Below are positions 19,229-27,098 of a stretch of DNA of 34,679 nucleotides, piece after piece (positions within the stretch are counted from its first letter, which is position 1; each line of letters opens with the position of its first letter). The notes beneath the pieces were generated by a model. The model was not told the DNA's origin and did not search any database. It worked only from the letters and a program-made list of their open reading frames with translations. A program made the position numbers and the translations under genes. The DNA is from Comamonadaceae bacterium CG_4_9_14_3_um_filter_60_33 (GTDB lineage: Bacteria > Pseudomonadota > Gammaproteobacteria > Burkholderiales > Burkholderiaceae_C), in the NCBI GenBank assembly GCA_002789915.1, contig PFUD01000119.1, positions 1 to 34,679 of the forward strand. The letters run 5' to 3'.

Positions 19229-19260
19229 AGCCCGTTGCCCGATCCGCAACGGGCTTTTTT
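19229..19260 (+). terminator. Intrinsic terminator of the histone-like gene
   Basis: A perfect 10-bp stem (AGCCCGTTGC / GCAACGGGCT) with a 7-nt loop is followed directly by six T. It lies 24 bp after the histone-like stop codon and touches the stop codon of the convergent DUF3426 gene. In the opposite direction there is no T-run, so it serves mainly the plus strand. Confidence 0.9.
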
Positions 19261-20101
19261 ACGGGTAAAAAACCAGCAAGCGATACCCCAGTGCACGCGG
19301 CTGGCTGTCTTCGGCGTTGACGCGCAATTGCGCCGTGGCCGACCATTCGCCCGAAGCCGCAAGTGTTTGGGTGGTGGCGCCCAGTTCAGCAGGAGTAAAC
19401 ACGCGCCGCAGAACTGGCTGATCTGTCAGGTCTGTCAGCGTTAACTCGATTGCAGGCAAGGCCAAGACACGTTGCGTTTTGTTTTTCACAACCACATGCA
19501 CCTCAAAGGATTCCTGATCCACCTGATGAAACGTGGCTGAATCAAGCGCCAAGGCTTCAATACGTTGCAACGGCGAGATGCTGCATCCGATGAACTCGCA
19601 CAATGTCTGTAACGCTGGCATGAATTCAGGCTTCACCGCTGCCAATTGGTCGCGCTCGCGGTACAGGCTTTGTAGCAACAGGCCAAGCATCAAAAAAACA
19701 CTGAGCACCCCCCACAGCAAACTGATGCCACGCCGGTGCCGGTCCGAGTCCCCCTCAGTTGCGCGCATGAATGAAACAGGCTCAGCCAGCGGCTCAGGAG
19801 CAGCTTTACGGGGCGCCAGGACTGCACGCGCGGGCTCAAGGCTGGGGCCAGACCGGATTTCGACTTCAGCCTCCAATGACGGCTTGATGAGCAAGGCCGC
19901 CGAATTCCAGGGCACTTCCGGCTGGACATCCGCTTGTGCCGGCTCGGGCGGCAACTCGGACTCGGCCTCGACCAGCTGCAGCGAGGCATCGAAAACTTCA
20001 GCACACTGCCCGCAACGAACCCAACCGCCTGAAATACGCAACTGGTCTGGCACCACTTTGTACCAGGTCTGGCAAGTGGGGCAGCGGGCGATCAGGCTCA
20101 T
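19259..20101 (-). CDS. Zinc-ribbon / DUF3426 membrane protein
   Basis: A 280-residue protein of unknown function. The N-terminal zinc ribbon of the MJ0042 type has two CxxC pairs, 'ARCPTCQTWYKV' and 'VRCGQCAEVFDA' (about residues 7-38). A Pro/Glu/Ala-rich linker (about 45-125) leads to a membrane helix (about 127-145, 'GISLLWGVLSVFLMLGLLL'). The C-terminal DUF3426 domain (about 150-280) has 'CEFIGCSISPLQRIEALAL' and strands such as 'FEVHVVVKNKTQRVLALPAIELTLTD'. Topology would place the ribbon in the cytoplasm and DUF3426 in the periplasm. It is the last gene of the accB-accC-prmA run, 36 bp after prmA, a position conserved in Burkholderiales. Confidence 0.88.
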   Translation of the reverse strand: MSLIARCPTCQTWYKVVPDQLRISGGWVRCGQCAEVFDASLQLVEAESELPPEPAQADVQPEVPWNSAALLIKPSLEAEVEIRSGPSLEPARAVLAPRKAAPEPLAEPVSFMRATEGDSDRHRRGISLLWGVLSVFLMLGLLLQSLYRERDQLAAVKPEFMPALQTLCEFIGCSISPLQRIEALALDSATFHQVDQESFEVHVVVKNKTQRVLALPAIELTLTDLTDQPVLRRVFTPAELGATTQTLAASGEWSATAQLRVNAEDSQPRALGYRLLVFYP

Positions 20102-20137
20102 GGCGTTTGAAATTTATCAGCCGCGCAGCCACTTGGC

Positions 20138-21031
20138 TTAACGCATCGCGGTCATCAGAATCCAGCCATCTTCGGCGTCGGCCACGGTGAGCTTGCAGTA
20201 GGGCGCATAGGCCGCCTTGAGCTCTTCGGCCTGGCGCTCCAGAATGCCCGCCAACACCAGGGCGCCACCAGGCGCTGCGCGCGACCACAGCAGCGGCGCC
20301 AGCACCTTCAAGGGTGTTGCCAGGATATTGGCCAGCACAGTCTGGTAAACGCCGCTTGCGCTTTCTGGCAATCCAGTTCGCACGGCCACATGGTTGGCCT
20401 GCGCATTGAGCAGCGTGGACTCCACCGCCGCCGGGTCGATGTCCACCGCATCGATGTCCGTGGCGCCAAACTTGGCAGCACCAATGGCCAGAATGCCAGA
20501 ACCACAGCCATAGTCCAGCACCCGATTCAAACCAGTTCGACCCGCAGATTCATGACTGGCAATCCAGCGCAAGCACATGCGCGTGGTGGGATGGGTGCCG
20601 GTGCCAAAAGCCAGGCCGGGGTCCAGGCGAATCACGATGCGGGCCTGTGCGGGCGGCTCATGCCAGGAGGGTACGATCCAGAGCTCCGGCGTGATCTCAA
20701 CCGGGGCAAACTGCGATTGCGTCAAACGCACCCAGTCTTGCTCAGGTACCTCCTGCAAACCCAACACCTCGCATTCGATAAAGAAATCCTGCGCCTGCAG
20801 CAGCGCCAGCGCGTCATTGGCTTGGTCACGGCTGTGATACAAGGCCAGCACCCTGGAGCGCTGCCAGCCTTCTTTGGGCGGCGGCATGCCGGGTTCGCCA
20901 AACAGGGCCTGCTCGGCATCGGTCTGGGCATCGGCATCTTCCACGCTGACGCTCAGCGCATCAAGCGCGTCAAGCGCTTCGCTGAGCGTTTCAACCTGGT
21001 GCTCAGGGCACATCAATCGGAGTTCAAACAT
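20138..21031 (-). CDS. prmA: Ribosomal protein L11 methyltransferase PrmA
   Basis: A 297-residue SAM-dependent methyltransferase that trimethylates ribosomal protein L11. The N-terminal substrate-recognition domain (about 1-95) starts 'MFELRLMCPEHQVETLSEAL'. After a linker, the Rossmann methyltransferase domain shows 'DPGLAFGTGTHPTTRMCL', motif I 'VLDYGCGSGILAIGAAKFGA', an acidic 'AVDIDPAAV', and 'VLANILATPLKVLAPLL' in the post-I region (NxxA.PL typical of PrmA). The length matches E. coli PrmA (293). It lies 13 bp after accC, in the same transcript. No anomalies. Confidence 0.96.
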   Translation of the reverse strand: MFELRLMCPEHQVETLSEALDALDALSVSVEDADAQTDAEQALFGEPGMPPPKEGWQRSRVLALYHSRDQANDALALLQAQDFFIECEVLGLQEVPEQDWVRLTQSQFAPVEITPELWIVPSWHEPPAQARIVIRLDPGLAFGTGTHPTTRMCLRWIASHESAGRTGLNRVLDYGCGSGILAIGAAKFGATDIDAVDIDPAAVESTLLNAQANHVAVRTGLPESASGVYQTVLANILATPLKVLAPLLWSRAAPGGALVLAGILERQAEELKAAYAPYCKLTVADAEDGWILMTAMR

Positions 21032-21044
21032 GGCAATCCCTGCT

Positions 21045-22394
21045 TTAGCGCACGTGGTCGGTAAGCCAACCTTCTAGGTAATGAATGTTGGTGCCGCCTT
21101 CCATGAACTTGGCGTCGACCATCAACTCGCGGTGCAGAGCGATGTTGGTATTGATGCCTTCGATCACCGTTTCGCCCAAAGCGGTGCGCATGCGCGCCAA
21201 GGCCTGCTCGCGGGTGTCGCCATGCACGATGATTTTGCCGATCATCGAGTCGTAGTTGGGTGGCACAAAATAATTGGTGTAAACGTGCGAATCGACCCGC
21301 ACACCCGGGCCGCCCGGCGGATGCCACATGGTGATGCGACCGGGCGAAGGAATGAATTTAAAGGCGTCTTCGGCGTTCAAGCGGCATTCAATGGCGTGGC
21401 CACGAATCTGAATCTGGCGCTGCGTGAACGGCAGCTTTTCACCAGCCGCCACCATGATCTGGGTCTTGACAATGTCAATGCCGGTCGTCATCTCCGTCAC
21501 CGGGTGCTCCACTTGCACCCGTGTGTTCATCTCGATGAAATAAAAATCGCCGTCCTCGTACAAAAATTCAAACGTGCCGGCGCCCCGGTAGCCGATCTTT
21601 TTGCAGGCCGCCACACAGCGGTCGCCGACCCGCTCAATCAACTTGCGCGGGATGCCGGGTGCGGGAGCCTCTTCGATGACTTTCTGGTGACGGCGCTGCA
21701 TCGAGCAATCGCGTTCGCCCAAATAGACCGCGTTCTTGTATTTGTCGGCCAGAATCTGGATTTCGACGTGGCGCGGGTTCTGCAAAAACTTTTCCAGGTA
21801 CACCGCCGGGTTGCCAAAGGCCGCACCGGCTTCGTTTTTGGTCATGGCCACCGCGTTGATCAGCGCCGCCTCGGTGTGCACCACGCGCATGCCGCGACCA
21901 CCGCCGCCGCCTGCCGCCTTGATGATGACCGGGTAACCGACCATTTTGGCAATGCGTTTGATTTGCACCGGATCATCCGGCAACTCGCCTTCCGACCCGG
22001 GAACGCAGGGCACGCCCGCCTTGATCATGGACTGCTTGGCCGACACCTTGTCGCCCATGATGCGGATCGACTCCGGCGTGGGGCCAATGAACTGAAAACC
22101 GCTGCGCTCAACCCGCTCGGCAAAGTCTGCGTTCTCGCTCAAGAAACCGTAGCCGGGGTGAATGGCCTCGGCGTCAGTGACCTCGGCGGCCGAAATGATG
22201 GCCGGCATGTTGAGGTAACTCAGTGCCGAAGACGCCGGCCCGATGCACACAGCCTCTTCGGCTAACTTGACGTACTTGGCATCGCGGTCAGCCTCCGAAT
22301 ACACCATGACGGCCTTGACGCCCAGTTCACGGCAGGCGCGCTGGATGCGCAAGGCAATTTCACCGCGGTTGGCGACCAGAATTTTTTTAAACAT
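21045..22394 (-). CDS. accC: Biotin carboxylase subunit of acetyl-CoA carboxylase
   Basis: A 449-residue ATP-grasp enzyme. It carboxylates biotin on AccB with bicarbonate and ATP, the first half-reaction of malonyl-CoA formation. The N-terminal '[24 protein letters not shown]' is diagnostic. The glycine-rich ATP-lid '[14 protein letters not shown]' (about 159-172), '[14 protein letters not shown]' with the catalytic Glu/Arg/Glu cluster, and C-terminal '[12 protein letters not shown]' are all present. The length is the same as E. coli AccC. It follows accB after 15 bp. The carboxyltransferase subunits accA and accD are not in the window. Confidence 0.98.
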   Translation of the reverse strand: MFKKILVANRGEIALRIQRACRELGVKAVMVYSEADRDAKYVKLAEEAVCIGPASSALSYLNMPAIISAAEVTDAEAIHPGYGFLSENADFAERVERSGFQFIGPTPESIRIMGDKVSAKQSMIKAGVPCVPGSEGELPDDPVQIKRIAKMVGYPVIIKAAGGGGGRGMRVVHTEAALINAVAMTKNEAGAAFGNPAVYLEKFLQNPRHVEIQILADKYKNAVYLGERDCSMQRRHQKVIEEAPAPGIPRKLIERVGDRCVAACKKIGYRGAGTFEFLYEDGDFYFIEMNTRVQVEHPVTEMTTGIDIVKTQIMVAAGEKLPFTQRQIQIRGHAIECRLNAEDAFKFIPSPGRITMWHPPGGPGVRVDSHVYTNYFVPPNYDSMIGKIIVHGDTREQALARMRTALGETVIEGINTNIALHRELMVDAKFMEGGTNIHYLEGWLTDHVR

Positions 22395-22409
22395 GGAGGG
22401 TGCCTGGGC

Positions 22410-22868
22410 TTAATCGATAATGAACAGCGGTTGCCCGTATTCCACGGCCTGCCCGTTGTCTGACAGAATCTTGCGCACCGTACCTGCCTTATCGGACTCA
22501 ATTTCATTGAGGATTTTCATGGCCTCGATGATGCACAGGGTGTCACCCTCCTTGACAGCATCGCCAATTTCCACGAAGGACTTGGCACCCGGCGAGGCTG
22601 AGCGATAAAACGTGCCTACCATTGGCGACTTGACGGTATGACCCACCTCCACCGGTGCGGCAGCCACAACAGCAGCAGGCTCGGCAACTGCCGCCTGCGC
22701 AACCGGTTGCGCCTGGGGCGCCGACTGGCTGACCGGCATGAAGTGCTGAACCATGGTGCCGCCGCCTTTGACAATACGAATCTTGCCCTCGGCTTCGGTG
22801 ATTTCAAGTTCGGAGACATTTGATTCCGATACCAGATCGATCAATGTTTTGAGTTTTCTGAGGTCCAT
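22410..22868 (-). CDS. accB: Biotin carboxyl carrier protein of acetyl-CoA carboxylase
   Basis: A 152-residue carrier. The N-terminal helix region ([23 protein letters not shown]) is followed by a flexible Ala/Pro/Val linker (about 48-75) and the biotinyl domain with '[12 protein letters not shown]' and the biotinylation motif '[11 protein letters not shown]' (Lys118). Biotin is attached by BirA. A GGAGA ribosome-binding site lies 5 nt before the ATG. The gene heads the accB-accC-prmA operon. Its upstream region (22869-22991) is unusually AT-rich and probably contains the promoter. In many Burkholderiales aroQ would occupy this spot; here it is absent. Confidence 0.97.
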   Translation of the reverse strand: MDLRKLKTLIDLVSESNVSELEITEAEGKIRIVKGGGTMVQHFMPVSQSAPQAQPVAQAAVAEPAAVVAAAPVEVGHTVKSPMVGTFYRSASPGAKSFVEIGDAVKEGDTLCIIEAMKILNEIESDKAGTVRKILSDNGQAVEYGQPLFIID

Positions 22869-22991
22869 GGAGTCTCCAACAAAAAGGATGTCACAGCTAA
22901 CTGAAATTCACTTGAATTTGAATGAAGTTGCAATAATTTTCACTAAAACAAGCTAACTAAGGTTTATTTTACATGTTCCTTTAGAAATCAC

Positions 22992-23543
22992 TCAAACAGA
23001 CAAGCGTTCCCAGCCTTGCAGTTCATCGGCTGTCAGCTTGCCCATTTTACGGGTCAACACGTTGCCAGCAGCACCGAACACCACCGTAAAGGGCAAGGCG
23101 CCAGATAAATTTCCGAGCGATTTACTCACCTCGATTCCCGCAAACCCTGCCAGCGCAACCGGAAACGACAACGGAGATTGAGTCAAAAAACGTGTCACAG
23201 GCGCCGCCTGATCCACAGCCAAAGCCAGTACTTGCCAGCCTTTAGCCTTATTTTGTTTAAAGAAAGTGTCAATTAACGGAAGTTCTTCAATACAAGGCGG
23301 ACACCAGGTGGCCCAAAAATTCAACAACAGAGGTTTGCCTTTAAAGGCACTGGCGGCCAGCATGACGCCGTCGGTCTGGGCAAATTGTTGTTGCCAAAAG
23401 TTGTGCTCAGCCTCTGACAGCGATTGCGACTGACGCTTTGAGGTGCGCCAGGCCAAGCCTGCGCCGACGCCTGCAAGCCCCAGGCCAGTAGCCGCTGCCA
23501 ACCAACCGCGCCGGGAAGGGCGAGACGGGCGGGGCGCGCTCAA
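22992..23543 (-). CDS. TlpA/ResA-like thioredoxin-fold protein
   Basis: A 183-residue predicted periplasmic thiol-disulfide protein. The N-terminus carries paired Arg before a hydrophobic stretch ('SRRGWLAAATGLGLAGVGAGLAW'), acting as a membrane anchor or Tat-type signal. The thioredoxin fold has the active site 'LNFWATWCPPCIEELPLI' (CPPC), the TlpA/ResA pattern used to keep cytochrome c or other exported cysteines reduced. 'GALPFTVVFGAAG' supplies the cis-Pro loop (LPFT). The start is TTG at 23543, which overlaps the preceding stop (TTGA) and has AGGAGG 4 nt upstream. No ATG gives a complete signal peptide. Translational coupling to the upstream uncharacterised gene is likely. Confidence 0.85.
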   Translation of the reverse strand: MSAPRPSRPSRRGWLAAATGLGLAGVGAGLAWRTSKRQSQSLSEAEHNFWQQQFAQTDGVMLAASAFKGKPLLLNFWATWCPPCIEELPLIDTFFKQNKAKGWQVLALAVDQAAPVTRFLTQSPLSFPVALAGFAGIEVSKSLGNLSGALPFTVVFGAAGNVLTRKMGKLTADELQGWERLSV

Positions 23544-24133
23544 ACGACCTCCTGCAATAGCAAACGTTGCACGGCCCGGACATCGCCCCGCGGCGAGCGC
23601 CCCTGGGCATCGGCCCGCAAAGCACCGCGCACATCATCAAAGTCATAAGTCATCAAATGCACTCCAATATCCTGCTTTAATTCAGCACAAAAAGCATGCA
23701 CGCTCAAGGCCTCGACCGACTCACCGGTAAAGCCGGTGACCGTGCGCGGCACATAGCGAACATTCTGGTCGATCAAGGCGATTTCAGCCGACTTGCTGTC
23801 GTCGCAAAACAACTGTAGGTAGATATCAGAGTTTTTGGTGGCAGTCCCGTGCCAGACCGCACCGCCAAGATGGGGCCTGAATTCACCCATGCGCTCCATC
23901 CAGACCAGCGCCAAATGCCTGAGCGCCAGCAACTCCTGCGGCTGGGTGTCCGCGCAAAACACCGCGATGTAATCCCGCACCGCATCCTCCAACACTTCAT
24001 TTGAAGGCAACGCACCGCGCCCACTCAAACCCAACTGCTTGGCTGCGCGGCGTTTAGCCGGGCCGTACTCCAGGCCGTCCTCAACCACCCAGCGGGCGGC
24101 TTGTGCTGCAATTTCTTGTTGGCCTTCAATCAT
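23540..24133 (-). CDS. Conserved protein of unknown function, possible nucleotidyltransferase-like fold
   Basis: A 197-residue protein starting MIEGQQEIAAQAARWVVEDGLEYGPAKRRAA (written here only in part as motif). The first half is helical ('VVEDGLEYGPAKRRAAK', 'SNEVLEDAVRDYIAVF'). The middle contains 'GTATKNSDIYLQLFCDD', which resembles the GS...SDID signature of nucleotidyltransferases but has Tyr where the second catalytic Asp is expected. The rest is alpha/beta with 'IALIDQNVRYVP' and 'DIGVHLMTYDF'. Relatives next to mpl in Burkholderiales have, in my recollection, been labelled as Mur ligases, which this sequence does not support: there is no P-loop. Divergent from mpl with 89 bp between; coupled to the TlpA-like gene. 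ATG 24133 was chosen over 24202, whose extension looks non-coding. Confidence 0.7.
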   Translation of the reverse strand: MIEGQQEIAAQAARWVVEDGLEYGPAKRRAAKQLGLSGRGALPSNEVLEDAVRDYIAVFCADTQPQELLALRHLALVWMERMGEFRPHLGGAVWHGTATKNSDIYLQLFCDDSKSAEIALIDQNVRYVPRTVTGFTGESVEALSVHAFCAELKQDIGVHLMTYDFDDVRGALRADAQGRSPRGDVRAVQRLLLQEVV

Positions 24134-24222
24134 GATGACCGCATTTTGCCCTGTTTCAACACCACCGGGAACATCATGGTTGGGTGTCCGCCGTGACAGC
24201 AATGCCCGCCTAAAATCGCAGC

Positions 24223-25608
24223 ATGCATATTCATATTCTTGGCATTTGTGGCACCTTCATGGGAGGACTCGCCGCCCTCGCTCGCGAAGCGGGCCACAAA
24301 GTCACCGGCTGCGACGCCGGTGTTTACCCGCCCATGAGCGACCAGTTACGCGCCCTCGGCATAGAACTGATAGAGGGATTCAAAGCCAACCAACTCGCAC
24401 TCAAGCCGGATATGTTTGTGATCGGCAACGTGGTCAGCCGTGCGCGCTTGAGCGATGGCACGGCCAAATTCCCGCTGATGGAAGCCATTCTCGATGCCGG
24501 CCTGCCCTATACCAGCGGTCCGCAGTGGCTGGCTGAGCATGTGTTGCAGGGCCGCCATGTCATTGCCATCGCCGGCACACACGGCAAAACAACCACCACG
24601 GCCATGACCAGCTGGGTGCTGGAGGCTGCTGGCCTGGAGCCCGGTTTTCTGGTCGGTGGCGTGCCGCTCAACTTTGGCGTCTCGGCCCGGTTGGGCCAGG
24701 GCAAGACCTTTGTCATCGAGGCTGACGAATACGACACCGCCTTTTTCGACAAGCGCAGCAAGTTCGTGCATTACCGGCCACGCACGGCGGTCTTGAACAA
24801 TCTCGAGTTCGATCATGCCGACATCTTTGACGATCTGGCGGCCATCGAACGGCAGTTTCATCACTTAGTGCGCACAGTGCCCGGCAGCGGCCGCATCGTG
24901 GTCAATGGGCTTGAGGAAAGTCTGACGCGCGTACTGCACATGGGTTGCTGGAGCGAGGTGCGCAGCTTTGGCGCGGCGGTCAGCGACTTCACGGCGCAGG
25001 GCGAAGCGAGCGACTTTGAAGTGCTGCAGCAGGGCCAGGTGGTCGGCCAGGTGACCTGGTCGTTAACCGGCATCCACAACCAACTCAATGCCCTGGCCGC
25101 TATCGCTGCGGCTGAGCACGTCGAGGTTCCCCCGGAAGTTTCGGCGCAGGCGCTGGGCAGCTTCGAGAACGTGAAACGACGCATGGAGTTGCGCGGCACC
25201 GTCACCAGTGCCAGCGGCAACATCACCGTGTATGACGACTTTGCTCACCATCCCACCGCGATTCGCACCACGGTCGATGGCTTGCGCCGCACGCTCAAGG
25301 CGGGCGAACGTATGTTGGCGGTGTTCGAGCCACGCTCCAACACCATGAAGCTCGGCACCATGAAAGCGCAACTGCCATGGAGCCTGGAACACGCCGACCT
25401 GGCTTTTTGCCACAGCGGCGGGCTCGATTGGGATGCCGCCGAGGCGCTGGCGCCCATGGCCGGACGCGCGCTGGTGCTTGACAACATCGAGGCGCTGGTG
25501 GCGCAGGTCAGCCTGGCGGCCCGTGGTGGCGACCACATCCTGTGTATGAGCAATGGCAGCTTTGGTGGGATTCATACCAAACTGCTGCAGGCGCTACAAC
25601 AAAAATAG
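24223..25608 (+). CDS. mpl: UDP-MurNAc:L-Ala-gamma-D-Glu-meso-DAP ligase Mpl
   Basis: A 461-residue Mur-family ligase. It joins recycled murein tripeptide directly to UDP-MurNAc in the cytoplasm, bypassing MurC-MurE. 'MHIHILGICGTFMGGLAALAREAGHKVTGCD' is the Mpl/MurC N-terminal Rossmann motif. The P-loop is 'IAGTHGKTTTTAM', the metal/ATP region is 'EADEYDTAFFDKRSKFVHY', and the C-terminal domain has 'VYDDFAHHPTAIRTTV' and 'VFEPRSNTMKLG'. The length equals E. coli Mpl (about 457). The tripeptide substrate is released by AmpD plus LdcA; ampD is also in this window. The TAG stop lies inside the left end of the inverted-repeat element at 25603. Confidence 0.96.
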   Translation: MHIHILGICGTFMGGLAALAREAGHKVTGCDAGVYPPMSDQLRALGIELIEGFKANQLALKPDMFVIGNVVSRARLSDGTAKFPLMEAILDAGLPYTSGPQWLAEHVLQGRHVIAIAGTHGKTTTTAMTSWVLEAAGLEPGFLVGGVPLNFGVSARLGQGKTFVIEADEYDTAFFDKRSKFVHYRPRTAVLNNLEFDHADIFDDLAAIERQFHHLVRTVPGSGRIVVNGLEESLTRVLHMGCWSEVRSFGAAVSDFTAQGEASDFEVLQQGQVVGQVTWSLTGIHNQLNALAAIAAAEHVEVPPEVSAQALGSFENVKRRMELRGTVTSASGNITVYDDFAHHPTAIRTTVDGLRRTLKAGERMLAVFEPRSNTMKLGTMKAQLPWSLEHADLAFCHSGGLDWDAAEALAPMAGRALVLDNIEALVAQVSLAARGGDHILCMSNGSFGGIHTKLLQALQQK

Positions 25609-25659
25609 CTGCAAGCACCTTTAGGATGGCATCCAGAGGTCAAAGACCTCTGGCTATTT
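25603..25659. repeat. 57-bp inverted-repeat element between mpl and the DAHP synthase gene
   Basis: Bounded by AAATAGC (25603-25609) and GCTATTT (25653-25659), with an inner perfect hairpin CCAGAGGTC-AAA-GACCTCTGG (25633-25653). The left end supplies the mpl TAG and the right end overlaps the TAA of the convergent DAHP synthase gene. The 'ATAGCTGC...AGAGGTC' layout resembles short dispersed intergenic repeats I recall from Comamonadaceae genomes; identity as a repeat family cannot be proven from this single copy. The hairpin could also act as a shared transcription end. Confidence 0.55.
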
Positions 25660-26800
25660 AACGCCCGCGTCGCGCCAACACCGACTGTGACAGCACGTCC
25701 AGGCAGGTCAGCGAATCGTCCCAGCCCAGGCAGGCATCGGTGATGCTCTTGCCGTATTCGAGCTTGTCAGTCTTATCCTTACCCGGTGTGAACTTCTGCG
25801 CGCCCGCGCTGAGGTGACTCTCCACCATGACGCCAAACACCTGGTGCGAGCCCTCTGCAATCTGGACGGCAATGTCGCGCGACACATCGAGCTGTTTTTC
25901 ATGCTGCTTGCTGCTGTTGGCGTGGCTGCAGTCCACCATCAGAGTCGCCGGCAGCTTGGCTTTTTCCAGCTCACCACAGGCCGCCGCAACGCTGGCGGCA
26001 TCGAAATTGGGCGCTTTGCCGCCGCGCAAAATCACATGGCAATCCTTGTTGCCGTTGGTTTGCACAATCGCCACCCGGCCGCTTTTGTGCACCGACAAAA
26101 AGTGGTGACCACCGGCTGCCGCCTGAATCGCATCGGTGGCGATTTTGATGTTGCCATCGGTGCCGTTCTTGAAACCAATCGGGGCCGACAGGCCGGAGGC
26201 CAGCTCACGGTGCACCTGGCTCTCGGTGGTGCGCGCGCCAATGGCGCCCCAGGAAATCAGGTCGCCCAGGTATTGGGGCGAAATCACATCCAGGAATTCA
26301 CTGCCGGCGGGTAGCCCCAGCCGATTGATCTCGATCAGCAGTTGGCGAGCAATGCGCAGGCCCTCGTCAATGCGGAACGACTCGTCCAGGTACGGGTCGT
26401 TGATCAACCCTTTCCAGCCCACCGTGGTGCGCGGTTTCTCAAAATACACGCGCATCACGATTTCAAGCGAGTCGGCGTATTTGTCACGCTGCACCTTCAG
26501 GCGACGCGCGTATTCGATGGCTGCCGCCGGGTCGTGGATCGAGCACGGTCCGATGATCACCAGCAGGCGGTCGTCCTTGCCGGTCATGATTTGATGGATG
26601 TTGCGCCGGGTAACGCTGATCATCTTCTCAACCGGCGTGCCCGCAATCGGGAAAAAACGAATCAGATGCTCTGGCGGTGGCAGCACGGTGATGTCCTTGA
26701 TGCGTTGGTTATCGGTCTGACCGGTGCGGTCAGCGGCAGGGCTTGGCGCAGTGGCGCCCCAGGCATCTTGGACAGCGGTAACAGTGGCTTTGGCAGTCAT
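25658..26800 (-). CDS. 3-deoxy-7-phosphoheptulonate (DAHP) synthase, class I AroG/F/H type
   Basis: A 380-residue enzyme condensing phosphoenolpyruvate and erythrose-4-phosphate, the first step of the shikimate pathway. Diagnostic segments: 'LLVIIGPCSIHDPAAAIEYARRL', 'MRVYFEKPRTTVGWKGLINDP', 'GSEFLDVISPQYLGDLISWGAIGARTTESQ', 'GFKNGTDGNIKIATDAI', 'VILRGGKAPNF', 'MVDCSHANSSK' and 'GVMVESHLSAGAQ'. An extra N-terminal 20-30 residues precede the E. coli-like core. Start ATG 26800 has a TGAGGAAG ribosome-binding site. Which aromatic amino acid inhibits it cannot be read confidently. The 103-bp palindrome lies 40 bp upstream of the start codon, possibly in its leader. Confidence 0.95.
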   Translation of the reverse strand: MTAKATVTAVQDAWGATAPSPAADRTGQTDNQRIKDITVLPPPEHLIRFFPIAGTPVEKMISVTRRNIHQIMTGKDDRLLVIIGPCSIHDPAAAIEYARRLKVQRDKYADSLEIVMRVYFEKPRTTVGWKGLINDPYLDESFRIDEGLRIARQLLIEINRLGLPAGSEFLDVISPQYLGDLISWGAIGARTTESQVHRELASGLSAPIGFKNGTDGNIKIATDAIQAAAGGHHFLSVHKSGRVAIVQTNGNKDCHVILRGGKAPNFDAASVAAACGELEKAKLPATLMVDCSHANSSKQHEKQLDVSRDIAVQIAEGSHQVFGVMVESHLSAGAQKFTPGKDKTDKLEYGKSITDACLGWDDSLTCLDVLSQSVLARRGR

Positions 26801-26840
26801 GAAAAACTTCCTCAAAGGGTTGAAAACAAAAACACATCTA

Positions 26841-26943
26841 TCGGACTCACGCAAAACCGTCCCTGCTAGGCGCTCCGACGCAGACAGTACGAGCGTACGG
26901 CAAGGAGGTGCAACAAAGCAGGGGCGATTTTGCGTGTGTCCGA
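26841..26943. repeat. 103-bp imperfect palindrome upstream of the DAHP synthase gene
   Basis: Two 27-nt arms (26841-26867 and 26917-26943; the left arm starts TCGGACTCACGC) match in 24 of 27 positions when one is reverse-complemented. The 49-nt centre contains a smaller hairpin GTACG-AG-CGTAC (26889-26900 region) and partial pairing of CGCTCC with GGAGGTG. In RNA from the minus strand one mismatch becomes G-U. This could be a dispersed palindromic intergenic element or a structured leader. It abuts the tldD terminator. No coding potential is visible in it. Confidence 0.6.
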
Positions 26944-26975
26944 AAAAAAACCGCCGGGGTGGCCGGCGGTTTTTG
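26943..26975 (-). terminator. Strong intrinsic terminator downstream of tldD
   Basis: A GC stem CCGCCGG / CCGGCGG with a 5-nt loop, flanked by eight A on the left and five T on the right. Read on the minus strand it ends in eight T, which fits termination of tldD transcription 124 bp after the stop; it could also work on the plus strand. The rest of 26976-27098 shows no gene. Confidence 0.85.
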
Positions 26976-27098
26976 GAAGATCAGGACGTTTGTATCAGCT
27001 ACGTTCAGAACTCTCTACCGCCGGCGGCGCTTGAGAACCAAAAATAACCAAAGAAAAAAGTAACTAACTTCATGGAAATGGAATGTATCACAGTTGCC

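Noticed and set aside
18740-19346. Long minus-strand open frames opposite the histone-like gene
   Set aside because: They are complements of a repetitive Ala/Lys coding sequence, giving Gly/Phe/Ala or Cys/Arg/Ser repeats with no signs of a real protein.
21081-22265. 394-codon plus-strand open frame opposite accC
   Set aside because: It is antisense to an intact, highly conserved gene; the His/Asp/Arg-rich translation is what GC-rich codon bias produces on the opposite strand.
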